11,857 bases of DNA, from assembly GCA_007134625.1 (NCBI GenBank), contig SLKL01000212.1, positions 1 through 11,857 on the forward strand. The letters run 5' to 3'. Positions 1 through 9,100 of this stretch are shown here, in pieces. Source of the stretch: Saprospiraceae bacterium (GTDB taxonomy: Bacteria > Bacteroidota > Bacteroidia > Chitinophagales > Saprospiraceae). Positions within the stretch are counted from its first letter, which is position 1; every line of letters begins with the position of its first letter. The position numbers and the translations under genes were made by a program. A model generated the notes under the pieces. The model searched no databases, was not told the origin of the DNA, and saw only the letters and a list, made by a program, of their open reading frames with translations.

Positions 1-461
1 ACACTCCCCCCGCTCGTATAGAATTATTTATCAAGGGCTTGAAACAACTCATTCTGGACCACCCTAAGTTTGTAAATGAACGCTATGTGGTTAATTTTTT
101 CGAGATGGCAGATTATTCTCTTAATATCTTCATTAGGGCATTCATTGATGTTCCTGATCATGCTACGGAACTAAGGGCAAAAGAGGAGTTCTATCTATCT
201 GTTATGCGATTGGCAGTATCTGTAGGCGTGCGATTTGCCTTCCCATCCTCTACTATGTACGTTGAACAGTTCCCCGAGAAAAAGTCACTCATACCTGAGT
301 ATGCCGAGGCTAAAGAGGAGGTTGACAATGAAATGATGGCTTATCTCGAAAAGAATGCTGAATGGATGGAAAAACTCAGAGAGGAATATGAAGAGTTAGC
401 CAGGCAGGCTGAACTTGCACGTATTGCAGCTGAAGAGGAGAAAAAAGCAGGCGGACGCTAG
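1..461 (+). CDS. MscS-family mechanosensitive ion channel, C-terminal part (5' truncated)
   Basis: This is the C-terminal end of a small-conductance mechanosensitive channel, an inner-membrane protein that opens under membrane tension to release solutes during osmotic downshock. The frame is open from codon 3-5 to the window edge without a stop, so the gene begins outside; the TTG at 39 is not a credible start. The visible protein begins TPPARIELFIKGL, matching the start of the MscS C-terminal alpha/beta domain. It continues with NFFEMADYSLNIFIRAFIDV and ends the domain with GVRFAFPSSTMYVE, equivalent to the AFPTQTL-type motif at the base of the cytoplasmic cage. After this come about 50 residues of a charged, Glu/Ala/Lys-rich tail (291-458) that is probably a long helix or coiled coil. 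The membrane helices and pore helix are not in the window, so the subfamily cannot be set. The gene converges on the response regulator gene. Confidence 0.88.
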   Translation, partial: TPPARIELFIKGLKQLILDHPKFVNERYVVNFFEMADYSLNIFIRAFIDVPDHATELRAKEEFYLSVMRLAVSVGVRFAFPSSTMYVEQFPEKKSLIPEYAEAKEEVDNEMMAYLEKNAEWMEKLREEYEELARQAELARIAAEEEKKAGGR

Positions 462-470
462 TTTTTAATT

Positions 471-694
471 TAGCTGCTGGTCTCTGGTCTCTGGCTTCTG
501 GCGTTTAGCTACTGGCTTCTAGCTACTGGTCTCAGGCTGGTCTACTGCTGTGCTCTCGCAACTAATAGTTCATAGTAACTGGTTCAAGAGCCAATAACCC
601 TGATTTTTTTTAATTTTGGTTTGCGCAGTGAATTATAAATTATCGGACAATCAAGCAAGAAGCCAACAACTAGCAGCTACCAACTAGCAACCAC
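471..694. repeat. Degenerate 14-bp repeats in inverted arrangement in convergent intergenic region
   Basis: The whole 462-709 gap between two convergent genes is framed by short related repeats. On the left, TAGCTACTGGCTTC (506-519) is followed directly by TAGCTACTGGTCTC (520-533), with looser copies before it (TAGCTGCTGG at 471-480, then repeated TCTCTGG). On the right, CAACTAGCAGCTAC (667-680) is followed by CAACTAGCAACCAC (681-694), again with a 14-bp period. Read on the other strand, the right units (GTAGCTGCTAGTTG) are of the same family as the left ones. CTAGCAGCTA at 670-679 pairs with TAGCTGCTGG at 471-480 at 9 of 10 positions. The 541-660 centre is AT-rich with no gene. It could be a remnant of a miniature repeat element or a bidirectional transcript end; no clear hairpin with a T-run is visible. 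Confidence 0.6.
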
Positions 695-709
695 TTGCCA
701 AAGGTCAAT

Positions 710-1429
710 TTACTCTTCATTCTTTTCTAGTAACTGAAATCCATTGCCGTGAATATTGACAATTTCGATGGTGTCATCTATTTTAAGATGTTTGCGGAGT
801 TTGGTGATAAAAACGTCCATACTTCGCGCGGTAAAATAACTGTCCTCACCCCAGATTTCCTTTAGCGCCTGAGATCTGGATAAAACCTTATTTTTGTTTT
901 TACAAAACAACTTCAATAGTTCAGATTCCTTTGGGGATAGTTTAATCTTATCGTGTTGCTCTTCACCATTAGGTTTGTAGGTAAGCAACCGGACCGGAAA
1001 ATCAAAATGGAAATTACCAAATTCATATTCATTCTGATCCTCCTGATTAGAGATTTCAACTCTTGAACGTTTCAAAACAGCTTGTATCCTAACAAGTAGT
1101 TCTTCAGAATTGAAAGGTTTGGAGACATAATCATCTGCACCCAATTTAAAACCTTTAACGATGTCTTCCTTCATATTTTTTGCTGTCAAAAAGATAATCG
1201 GAACATTCTGATCCCTGTTTCTTATTTCACGAGCTAAAGAAAAACCATCCATTTTGGGCATCATAACATCCAGGATACACAAATCAAAGGATTCATTTTT
1301 AAAAGTTTTCAATCCTTCCTGACCATTAGAGGCCAGCGTGATGTCATAATCGTGCATTTCTAAATATGATTTTAAGACGTCACCGAAGTTATGATCATCT
1401 TCAACCAACAAAATTTTTATGCCTTCCAT
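710..1429 (-). CDS. rprY: OmpR/PhoB-family response regulator, RprY-like
   Basis: This is a DNA-binding response regulator that takes phosphate from the sensor kinase encoded just upstream and acts in the cytoplasm on target promoters. Counting from the ATG at 1429 (239 residues), the receiver domain (about 5-120) has the acidic pair D11-D12, the phosphoacceptor D54 in CILDVMMPKMDGF, T82 in IIFLTAKNMKED and K104 in DDYVSKPF. A linker (about 122-140) is followed by an OmpR-type winged helix, including LSPKESELLKLF, LSRSQALKEIWGE, the recognition-helix region SMDVFITKLRKHL and the wing VNIHGNGFQLL. The frame extends four codons to a TTG at 1441, but the ATG gives the usual short N-terminus before KILLVEDD. 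The receiver resembles Bacteroides RprY from memory, hence the symbol. A 69-bp gap separates it from the kinase gene on the same strand, so the two are probably co-transcribed. It is the last gene of the minus-strand series. Confidence 0.9.
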   Translation of the reverse strand: MEGIKILLVEDDHNFGDVLKSYLEMHDYDITLASNGQEGLKTFKNESFDLCILDVMMPKMDGFSLAREIRNRDQNVPIIFLTAKNMKEDIVKGFKLGADDYVSKPFNSEELLVRIQAVLKRSRVEISNQEDQNEYEFGNFHFDFPVRLLTYKPNGEEQHDKIKLSPKESELLKLFCKNKNKVLSRSQALKEIWGEDSYFTARSMDVFITKLRKHLKIDDTIEIVNIHGNGFQLLEKNEE

Positions 1430-1498
1430 AATTTTTTTCAATTTACAAATTATTAACGCATCATTTGATAATTCTGTATGTGGCTAAAAAAAAAGTAC

Positions 1499-3001
1499 TT
1501 AATCTTTCTCAAAATTTCTCGGAAAGTTTAAAATGAATGTGCTACCGCGCCCCGGAGTGCTTTCTACATCAATCATTCCACCATGGGCTGTCATCATGGC
1601 TTTTACATAGGTCAATCCAAGTCCAAAACCTTTAACATCATGGAGGTTACCGGTATGTACCCTGTAAAACTTATCAAAAATATTCATTTTGGCTTCAGCA
1701 GTCAAACCAATACCGTTATCACTAACCCATACCTCTATCCCTTCGTCGGTATCAAAAGTCCTGATTTTAATTTCAGGCTTTTCAGGGCTGTATTTGTAGG
1801 CATTGTCCATCAGGTTATTAATGATGTTTTCAATATGCACTCTATCGCCTCTGATGATGGGGTTTCGGGCATTAAGACTAGTTGTTATGCTACCCTCTCT
1901 TTTCTGAACAAGTAAACTAAAATGACCGACAGACTGCTCAATAATATCATGTAAGTCCAAATCCGTGACCTTAAGTCCAAATTGCTTTTTATCTATTAAA
2001 GCCATTTGCAGCACTTTCTCAACCTGTCCGAGCATCCGTTGATTTTCCTGTTTTATTACTCCTGCAAAGCGTTTTACTTTTTCAGGATTATTGAAGATTC
2101 TTGGAGAAAAAATACTATCTGCTGCAAGTGAAATGGTAGCTATTGGAGTTTTGAACTCATGGGTCATGTTGTTGATAAAATCGCTTTTCATTTCGGAGAG
2201 TTGCTTCTGCCGGAATATAATAAAAATGGTATAGCCAAAACAAAACAGGATAAGTATAGTAAACAAAACAGAACCCAGTAAAGTCACCCAGGTGTCTTCC
2301 CACAGAAACCGGGATCGATCAGGAAAATGTATGATAAGTGAACCGGGAGACCCGACATGTGATGCAAATAATTTAACCTGGTACCTTGAGTTAGCCAAAG
2401 AGCCAAGTATGTCTTGTTCAATATCAGCTTCTGATAAATTTCTAGCTGTGAATGGGACAGTATATTTTCCATCGTTAATAACAAAAGCGTCTTCATCATT
2501 TGAAAAAACACCGTAATGAAACTTGATCCCAATGTTTCTGTTGTTCAGTTCTGTTTCTAACAACTGATCAAGAGTCAGCGGATCAATCCTTTCTTCTAAT
2601 GCAACTGCTTCTCCTATAGCCCCATCCACCACTGAAGACCATACACCGCCCTCAAGTAAATAAGTGGGATCCAGTATTGAAGCAGAATCAATTTGGAGAA
2701 GGCGCTCTAATACATTGATAGTAACTGAATAATCATGCGTTGAATAAGGATTTTTTGCGACCTCATCCCAATCAACAGCCACCGTTTGTCCATATAAATT
2801 CAGGATCTCTGTACTTTGCCGAACCTGATCTATTCTTTCTAATTGAGTGGCAACATTGGAAAGCGCAGAGAAGACATTCTGGTCAAATTTAGATTCATTT
2901 AATTCAAGGGAGAAGTTGATCCAGTACAACTGAATGAAAAATGAGCCTACCACACCGGCACTCATTAAAATAATTATGCTCCAAATTGCTACCTTGTTCA
3001 T
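1499..3001 (-). CDS. rprX: Membrane sensor histidine kinase, RprX-like
   Basis: This is an inner-membrane histidine kinase, partner of the response regulator that follows. The 500-residue protein starts at an ATG. It has a first membrane segment at about 4-27, a periplasmic region of about 205 residues (30-236) and a second membrane segment at about 238-263. The HisKA helix contains the phosphorylated H281 in NNMTHEFKTPIATISLA. The ATPase domain follows: N box around 392-400 (NIINNLMDNAYKYSP), G1 box D428-x-G-x-G (SDNGIGL), F box 442-447 (FDKFYR), G2 box 458-462 (GFGLGL), and the final G3-like GRGSTF. No HAMP or PAS domain is evident between the second membrane segment and HisKA. All catalytic motifs are intact. 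The FINNMTHEFKTP motif and layout match the RprX-type kinases of Bacteroidota. The periplasmic sensor matches no named domain that I recognise, so its signal is unknown. The gene lies 129 bp downstream of sprA and has its own candidate promoter. Confidence 0.9.
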   Translation of the reverse strand: MNKVAIWSIIILMSAGVVGSFFIQLYWINFSLELNESKFDQNVFSALSNVATQLERIDQVRQSTEILNLYGQTVAVDWDEVAKNPYSTHDYSVTINVLERLLQIDSASILDPTYLLEGGVWSSVVDGAIGEAVALEERIDPLTLDQLLETELNNRNIGIKFHYGVFSNDEDAFVINDGKYTVPFTARNLSEADIEQDILGSLANSRYQVKLFASHVGSPGSLIIHFPDRSRFLWEDTWVTLLGSVLFTILILFCFGYTIFIIFRQKQLSEMKSDFINNMTHEFKTPIATISLAADSIFSPRIFNNPEKVKRFAGVIKQENQRMLGQVEKVLQMALIDKKQFGLKVTDLDLHDIIEQSVGHFSLLVQKREGSITTSLNARNPIIRGDRVHIENIINNLMDNAYKYSPEKPEIKIRTFDTDEGIEVWVSDNGIGLTAEAKMNIFDKFYRVHTGNLHDVKGFGLGLTYVKAMMTAHGGMIDVESTPGRGSTFILNFPRNFEKD

Positions 3002-3032
3002 AATGTCAGGCTGACAAGATAATTCACAAACC

Positions 3033-3060
3033 CAAATTTAATCAATTCCATTGAGCTCAA
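3033..3060 (-). promoter_or_regulatory. Candidate Bacteroidota-type promoter of rprX
   Basis: Read on the minus strand, TAAATTTG (3033-3040) is an exact match to the Bacteroidota -7 consensus TAnnTTTG. A TTG (3058-3060) lies 17 bp upstream as a -33 element. This places a transcription start about 25 bases before the rprX ATG. It would let the two-component genes be expressed independently of sprA. Confidence 0.5.
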
Positions 3061-3068
3061 TTGGAATT
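3044..3068. promoter_or_regulatory. 25-bp near-perfect palindrome, possible operator upstream of rprX
   Basis: A perfect 10-bp palindrome, TTGAGCTCAA (3051-3060), is flanked by AATTCCA (3044-3050) and its exact complement TGGAATT (3062-3068), with only one extra base (T3061). The site overlaps the -33 element and most of the spacer of the candidate rprX promoter, the position expected of a dimeric regulator. No T-run follows the hairpin on the minus strand (the next bases are GATTAAATTT), so it does not look like a classical terminator of sprA. The bound protein is unknown; RprY itself is one candidate. Confidence 0.45.
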
Positions 3069-3130
3069 TAACAGAATAAAAAACGTCTATCAGCCCCGAC
3101 CGAAAATCCATTGATCACGAGAATGAGAGA

Positions 3131-6100
3131 TTAATTCAATGTAAACCTCACCCGGATTCCGGCTTGCGTATTGGTAATTGGATAAGACTGAGTGGTGTAT
3201 GGCACCGTTCTGAAATAATCCATAAATACCCTCAGCGAGAGGTTTCGCGACAGATCGTATTCCACTGCAGGCGCAATCCGAACAGCCCTTTGACCTCTGG
3301 TATCACGCGGATTAATATCCAGACCCCAACTGTGTTGAAGCGTTCTGTCATCTCTAACCGAAACATCAAATAAAATCCTCAAATCTCTGGTAGTGGACTG
3401 TTGCCCGGGTCGTCTGTCTCTGGTATCCCCAGGTTGTCTGTCTCCCCTTTGGGCAGGTGCCTGACCTCCGAATCGGAAATCCTTTATGACATAACCAAAA
3501 CCAAAAGTATAATCCGTGGAACGTGTTTCATTCAAATTTTGACCAATAGTCGATAGAGCAAGCGTTCTCGATCGTTTGTAATCAAATGAGATATCAATAC
3601 CCGACTTCGTTTGAACGGATATACCAATAAGTGGCGTAAAGCTTTCATTGATTACCAATTCGGGAACTGACAATCTTGGATAGTAGTTACCCGATACAGA
3701 ATCAATATTTTCCGGGATTTGGGAATTACCTGTTTCATCAGTTGTGTAAGACAACCTGCTATCAAACCTATTGGCAGTCAATGAAGACTGATATCCATGG
3801 GAAATGGTAACACGGTCAAAAATATCACTGAAAAACGGCAGTCTGCTAAGTCCGTTATAATTAATAGACCAATTGGGTAGGGGCTTAACGTCAAACACAT
3901 TCAAACGGATATCCTCAGGATCAGTATCTGTATATGCCGCAAGGAAAGAAGGTAAAATTACTTCCTCCTGATTGGCTCCAAAACCTTCTTTGAAACCCGG
4001 GCCATCAAATGGATGTTCATCCCCATCAGGATTCAATCGACCTGAAATAGTTGATCTGTTGGACTTGAAGGTATTGAACAAGCCCTGAATTTCCTGATTG
4101 CTGTCTTTAAATAAGGTATTGAGCGCAAGATATGAAACTGAATAAGAACCGAACTCAGTAATCCTTCCGAATCCGTATTCTGCATTCAAATAATCCTCCG
4201 GTTCAATGAAATCCTCTCCAAAGTTTTTAAATAAGAAGGATTCACTGCTTGAAAACCGTTTATCCATTTTGATCTCAATTCTGAAATCCCTGAAGGGTTC
4301 CAGGTCAACTGTGGCATTCCAGGATTCTGAGAAAGTTCTACTGACGTTTTGATTTTGTCGTAAATCGGCAGAAAACCAACCTTTTTCAGTTGCATTATTT
4401 AATAACCAAGTATCTGATGGCTGCCTTCCAAAGGCATAATCTATACCCGGTGTAGAAAGCCCGCTTGCCATACCTGCAAAAGTAGGTTCAAACATTAATC
4501 CCGGCACAAATGAAGTGTAGTCTCTGTTGTAATTAAACCTACCTCTTCTCACCAAGAGCAGTGGTCTGACAATAACCCTTTCTATGGTGGATGGCTGACG
4601 CGGCCCCTGACGATCTCTATCTCGCTCAGTTTGCTGTCCTCCTCTGCCCGGGGGTGTAGCTCGACCTGGTCTTGCCCTTTGATTAATTCTGCTTAAATAA
4701 CCTATTTGATTGTAAAGGCGCTCGAAATTCAGCGTAGCGCGAATGCTTTCCCCCCTTGCATTAGAAATACTATTTCCCAGGAACTCAACTCTAACGGGAG
4801 CTGCAGCCCAATTATAACTTGCATTATACCGCGCATCTACATTCACCCAGTCCAAATAAGGAAGTTTATCAATGGGGACTTTATAATTTGCGGTAAAACT
4901 ATGGTTGTAATCTCTCAATCGACCAAAATCTCTGATATTGTCCAGAACATAATCCCGTCTGTCAGATTTTTCAGTCCCAACAAATTCATTCTGTAAAGTA
5001 AAACCTGAATCGTCGAGCTCATCAATAACAGCATTACCCTGAGCAACAAAGTTCAATTTTAAAGACCGTGTAAGGTCCCAGGTCACATCGTGATCCCTAT
5101 TCCACAAAAACTGCCGACTTGTCGATGTGCTGAATTCCCCTTCACTAAATCGGTATAAGCGTTGATTCAGTCTTCTGTCCAGGGTAGTTCTGAACCCAAT
5201 ACTATTGGGAAGTGGGTTGAAATTAAAATCACTAATCAAGCGCAATGCCCGGGCTCCCCCAAATACATTTTTCAATGGTTCTACATAGGTAGCAGGTCGT
5301 GAATATCTGTAATTCAGTGTACCTGTATGCCTTGTATTATCGTCTTGTTCAAGAATCGGGTCACTCCTGTTTGTCTCTGTATATGCATAGGTAAGAGAGA
5401 AGTTTTCAATATTCCATGGGCGAACAGGTGCATCACCGGACCTTCGTTTTCGTACATTGGTAAAATTGAAACTCTTAATATCTGTTCGGCTAATGGCCTG
5501 ATCTCTCAGTGAATCTCGTTCAGCAGAGCTTTCTGCCAGGTCTAATTTTTCGCTCAACTCAAGATCCAGATCATAAGGGTCATACTGCGGTGTACGAATT
5601 TCAGTAGAGTATTGGGCAAAGAAAGGAATATCCACATTGGCCTCCTCAGGCAAAAATCTACCGAGCTCAAAGTCTGCTGCAATATCGAACTGGGTAATAG
5701 CTTCCTTACTTCTCTGCTGTACTCTTTGTTCCAGACTACCCCACCCTACACTGGTATGACTACCACTTATGGCTATATTTCCAAAATCTGCCAGCTTCAT
5801 ATTCAAACGGGCTAAACCGGCTACCCCTCCCTGCTCATTGAGACCGGTCAAACGCAGCTCATTGATCCAAATTTCAGCGCAGAAAGTTGAATTGGTCGAA
5901 TTATTCCGAACACCAACCATGATGGTCTTTACTGCACCAGTATTGGGATTCCCCATGACCCTGACTGTATTTTCCGGTTTTTCAGGGTCGGGCTCTTCGT
6001 AGATTACATTATTTGCAACGCCCGCCTGATTTCTGTTGACTTTTACATCTTTCAATAATTCCAATGGAAAATCAAATTCATTTTCCTCAGGCCAGACTAT

Positions 6101-9100
6101 CCTGTCATAACTTTTTCCTGCTTCAAATTGAGAAAACTTCAGCGGAATTTCATATTCATAATAGTTGCTGGTATAATCACTTCCTATCCGCATCACAATG
6201 GATAGGTCATCGTCCTCCATGGCATCCAGAGTTTCTGCGTGGACAAACATCTTGAGCCGTTCATAATATCGCATATCCATTTCACCCAATAGCCGGTAAA
6301 CGGCATTCATCCGCTGTGATTGCAAATTACAGATATTCAGTGCGAGGGACTGCTCATTTAAAAAGGCATTGGAAAAAGTGGATTGGTAGTTACGCTCTCT
6401 GACTATACCGGGTGGAATAATATATCGGAAAGGAGTTCTGCTGGAATGCTCCTCTATATTTACTACACTGATATCAAACTCATTATCACCGGGTAGTTCT
6501 GTATTTGGCGGGGCGTTATCTAATTGACGGGTAACCCTGCGCCATTGGTTTCTGGTCAAATCAAGAGATGCAAAACGAAGGGTGACAGGTTTTTCAAAAC
6601 CCGTCATGTACATTCTGATGAATTTAATCGAACGGAAATCCTGAATACCACCGACCCTGTTATCGTATTGATTGATAGGTACCTTAAATCGATACCATAC
6701 CTGATTACCCGGGTTGACCACGGTATCGGTAATAAAATCATTCCACTCCAGACCATTATTTCCATTGTGACGGATGGGTATCTGATAATCAAAATAAGCC
6801 TCCGTAGTGTTCATAGAACCATCCCTGTTGACATCCTCAGAGTCAGGGAAATTGGTGTAGGCATTACTTATTCTTTGTCCGGGTTGGGAAATAGGTGAAT
6901 TACCCTCGGGATTATTAAATCGTCTATATCTTGTAAATATATCATCATCCTCGGTAAAACTGGGGTCATCCCAAAACTTATAATCATCATTTGCTAAATC
7001 AGCAATGATTTCAGCTTTGGCTTCATTAGTAAGAATAGTCGAGGCCAAAATAGATTGATAATAATCATTGAAGACTGCAATTTCACCCAAACTATCCAAT
7101 CCATCTAAACCTACATCCTGTAGTGCGCGGTGTTCGGGATCGTTTGCAAATGCATAAATAACCGGAGGGACAGTGGGTACTCTACCCCATGCAGTGGTAT
7201 CGGTAGGAATAAAATCTCCCGGAACCGGCAAACCATTTTCGTAAAAAGCCAGACCATCTTTCATGATATCCTCAGATACATTTCCCAGGTTGATATGCAT
7301 ATAACCACCATCCTGTACGGGTCTCTCCTCAGTACCAATAAAGGGATTTAACACCCAGAATTCAACGTACTCTATATTGGTTAATTCAAAATCATTGGTC
7401 GGCAAAGCTCTCATCATTCCACCCCATCTTGATTCAGGATCTCTAAGCGTTCCATCAGGATTCATACCTGCTGAAAAACCGGGAATCCCTTCAGGCCTGT
7501 CAAAGTTATACGGCCCCCTTTCATTGGGATAATAAGAGATATCAAAAGTCCTGAAATCAAAAAGTGTAGGCACCTGAGGTCGGTTTCTGAATATTTCCTG
7601 TTGCGATACCGTTCTGGTGTACGGATTATTTTGACCACCGGCGATGGTACGTTCTATCCGATACCAATTTATCAGTGCACGATTTGCACCGGTAACATCT
7701 GCATCAGTCAAATCTGATTCAGGCCACCTGCCTGTTCCATGAGGAATGGAGCTAATTATCCAACTATTGACAGGCACTCTAAGATCGATTCTACTCGAAC
7801 TACCCTCAAAATCATCAATATAGACTACCCCACCATCATCATCCCCGACATTGATGGCTCTTGAATGGCCGGGCCGCAGAGCAGCACCCTCAACATAAAA
7901 GTCGATGGTAGATTGTTCTCTGGTACTGATTAAGGGAATGGCGTCAACCATTCTTGTCAGCCAGGGTGCTTCATTACTGTAATTAAAATCAACTCCAAAA
8001 ACTCTATTGTTTATCGGATCATCACCAAAGTTCACTTTTTCAGTAAATGGCTTTTCCCACAAATGCATATAAGTACCTCCGATACTCATATTGGGACTGA
8101 TGTCGTAATCTGCTCTCAGACCAACCATACTTCTGGTCTGAAAACTAAATAATGAGTTGTCCTCAAATGAAACATTAATTGGAGTTCCGGAAGCGAGATA
8201 GGCATCGTTAATGATACGTACTCGACCTATCTGGTAATCCACTATATAATCAATATCTTCCCGCAAAACAGTTCCCCCTGCTCTTACTGTCACTGATCCC
8301 CTCGGTACATTAATCGCACCGAGAGATATATCACTGGAGACAGAGGAACGGAAAGATCCTTTCATCACGAATCTGTTTCTCTCCTGAAATTCTCGCGCAA
8401 CCGTAATCGTGGTGTCATAGAGCATATCATAGTGGTACTTTTCATATAGCTCATCGCGTCTATCATCATCTATAGTAGGCTCTTCATCAAATATTCTTTT
8501 TAATGAACTACCAAATGGCTCCAGAACAGGAAACATCACTTTACCTGTTCTGGTATTAATGGTAATTCCCGGTAAAAAGTCGAAAAAACCATCGGGTTGA
8601 GGATCACCAAAATAGTTGAGGTTATCGAGATTGAATTTCTGAAGTAATGGTCTTCCTGCTGCTCCGGGTTCAGGAAGAAACCTCTTTTGTCCTCCGGCCG
8701 GATCATCGTAATAGATGTCAAATCTAAAATCTTCTTCGCTGGCCTGAAAGGCTCCGATGGAGTAAACATTTTTCATCATCAGGTCCCACATAGGCTCAGA
8801 AACATTCTGGCTGGAGCTTTTTAACATTTTAAGGAATAAAACTCTACTACTTGCACTGGTTGAGTCACCCTCAAACGCAGCAACATCTGTAGCAAACTCT
8901 CCTACCTTATATGCTTCACCATTATAAGTATATTCATAAGCAACAGCCAGCACCTCATCCGGACGCAGTGCTGCATCTAATTGTATCACACCAAGCTCAG
9001 GAATCAGTGTATATCTATTGGTGGGGAGTTTCCTTGCTCTTTTCTGTTCAAAATCAACTCCTGATCTAAAGTCATAAGGAAACCCTTGTAAAGTACTGAC

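Noticed and set aside
39..461. TTG at 39 as the start of a complete small protein
   Set aside because: The frame continues open to the window edge, and the residues before it (TPPARIELFIKG) belong to the MscS C-terminal domain, so the gene is truncated rather than short.
471..533. Possible CRISPR-like array
   Set aside because: The 14-bp units are adjacent, degenerate and without spacers, and no cas genes are nearby.
1583..1915. Plus-strand open frame of 110 codons
   Set aside because: It lies entirely opposite the catalytic domain of the histidine kinase and has no recognisable motifs; it is an antisense shadow.
3044..3068. Rho-independent terminator of sprA
   Set aside because: The hairpin stem is AT-rich and is not followed by a T-run on the minus strand; its overlap with a promoter-like sequence fits an operator better.
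6524..6898. Plus-strand open frame of 124 codons
   Set aside because: It is antisense to sprA, shows no family motifs and is one of many such frames across this long gene.
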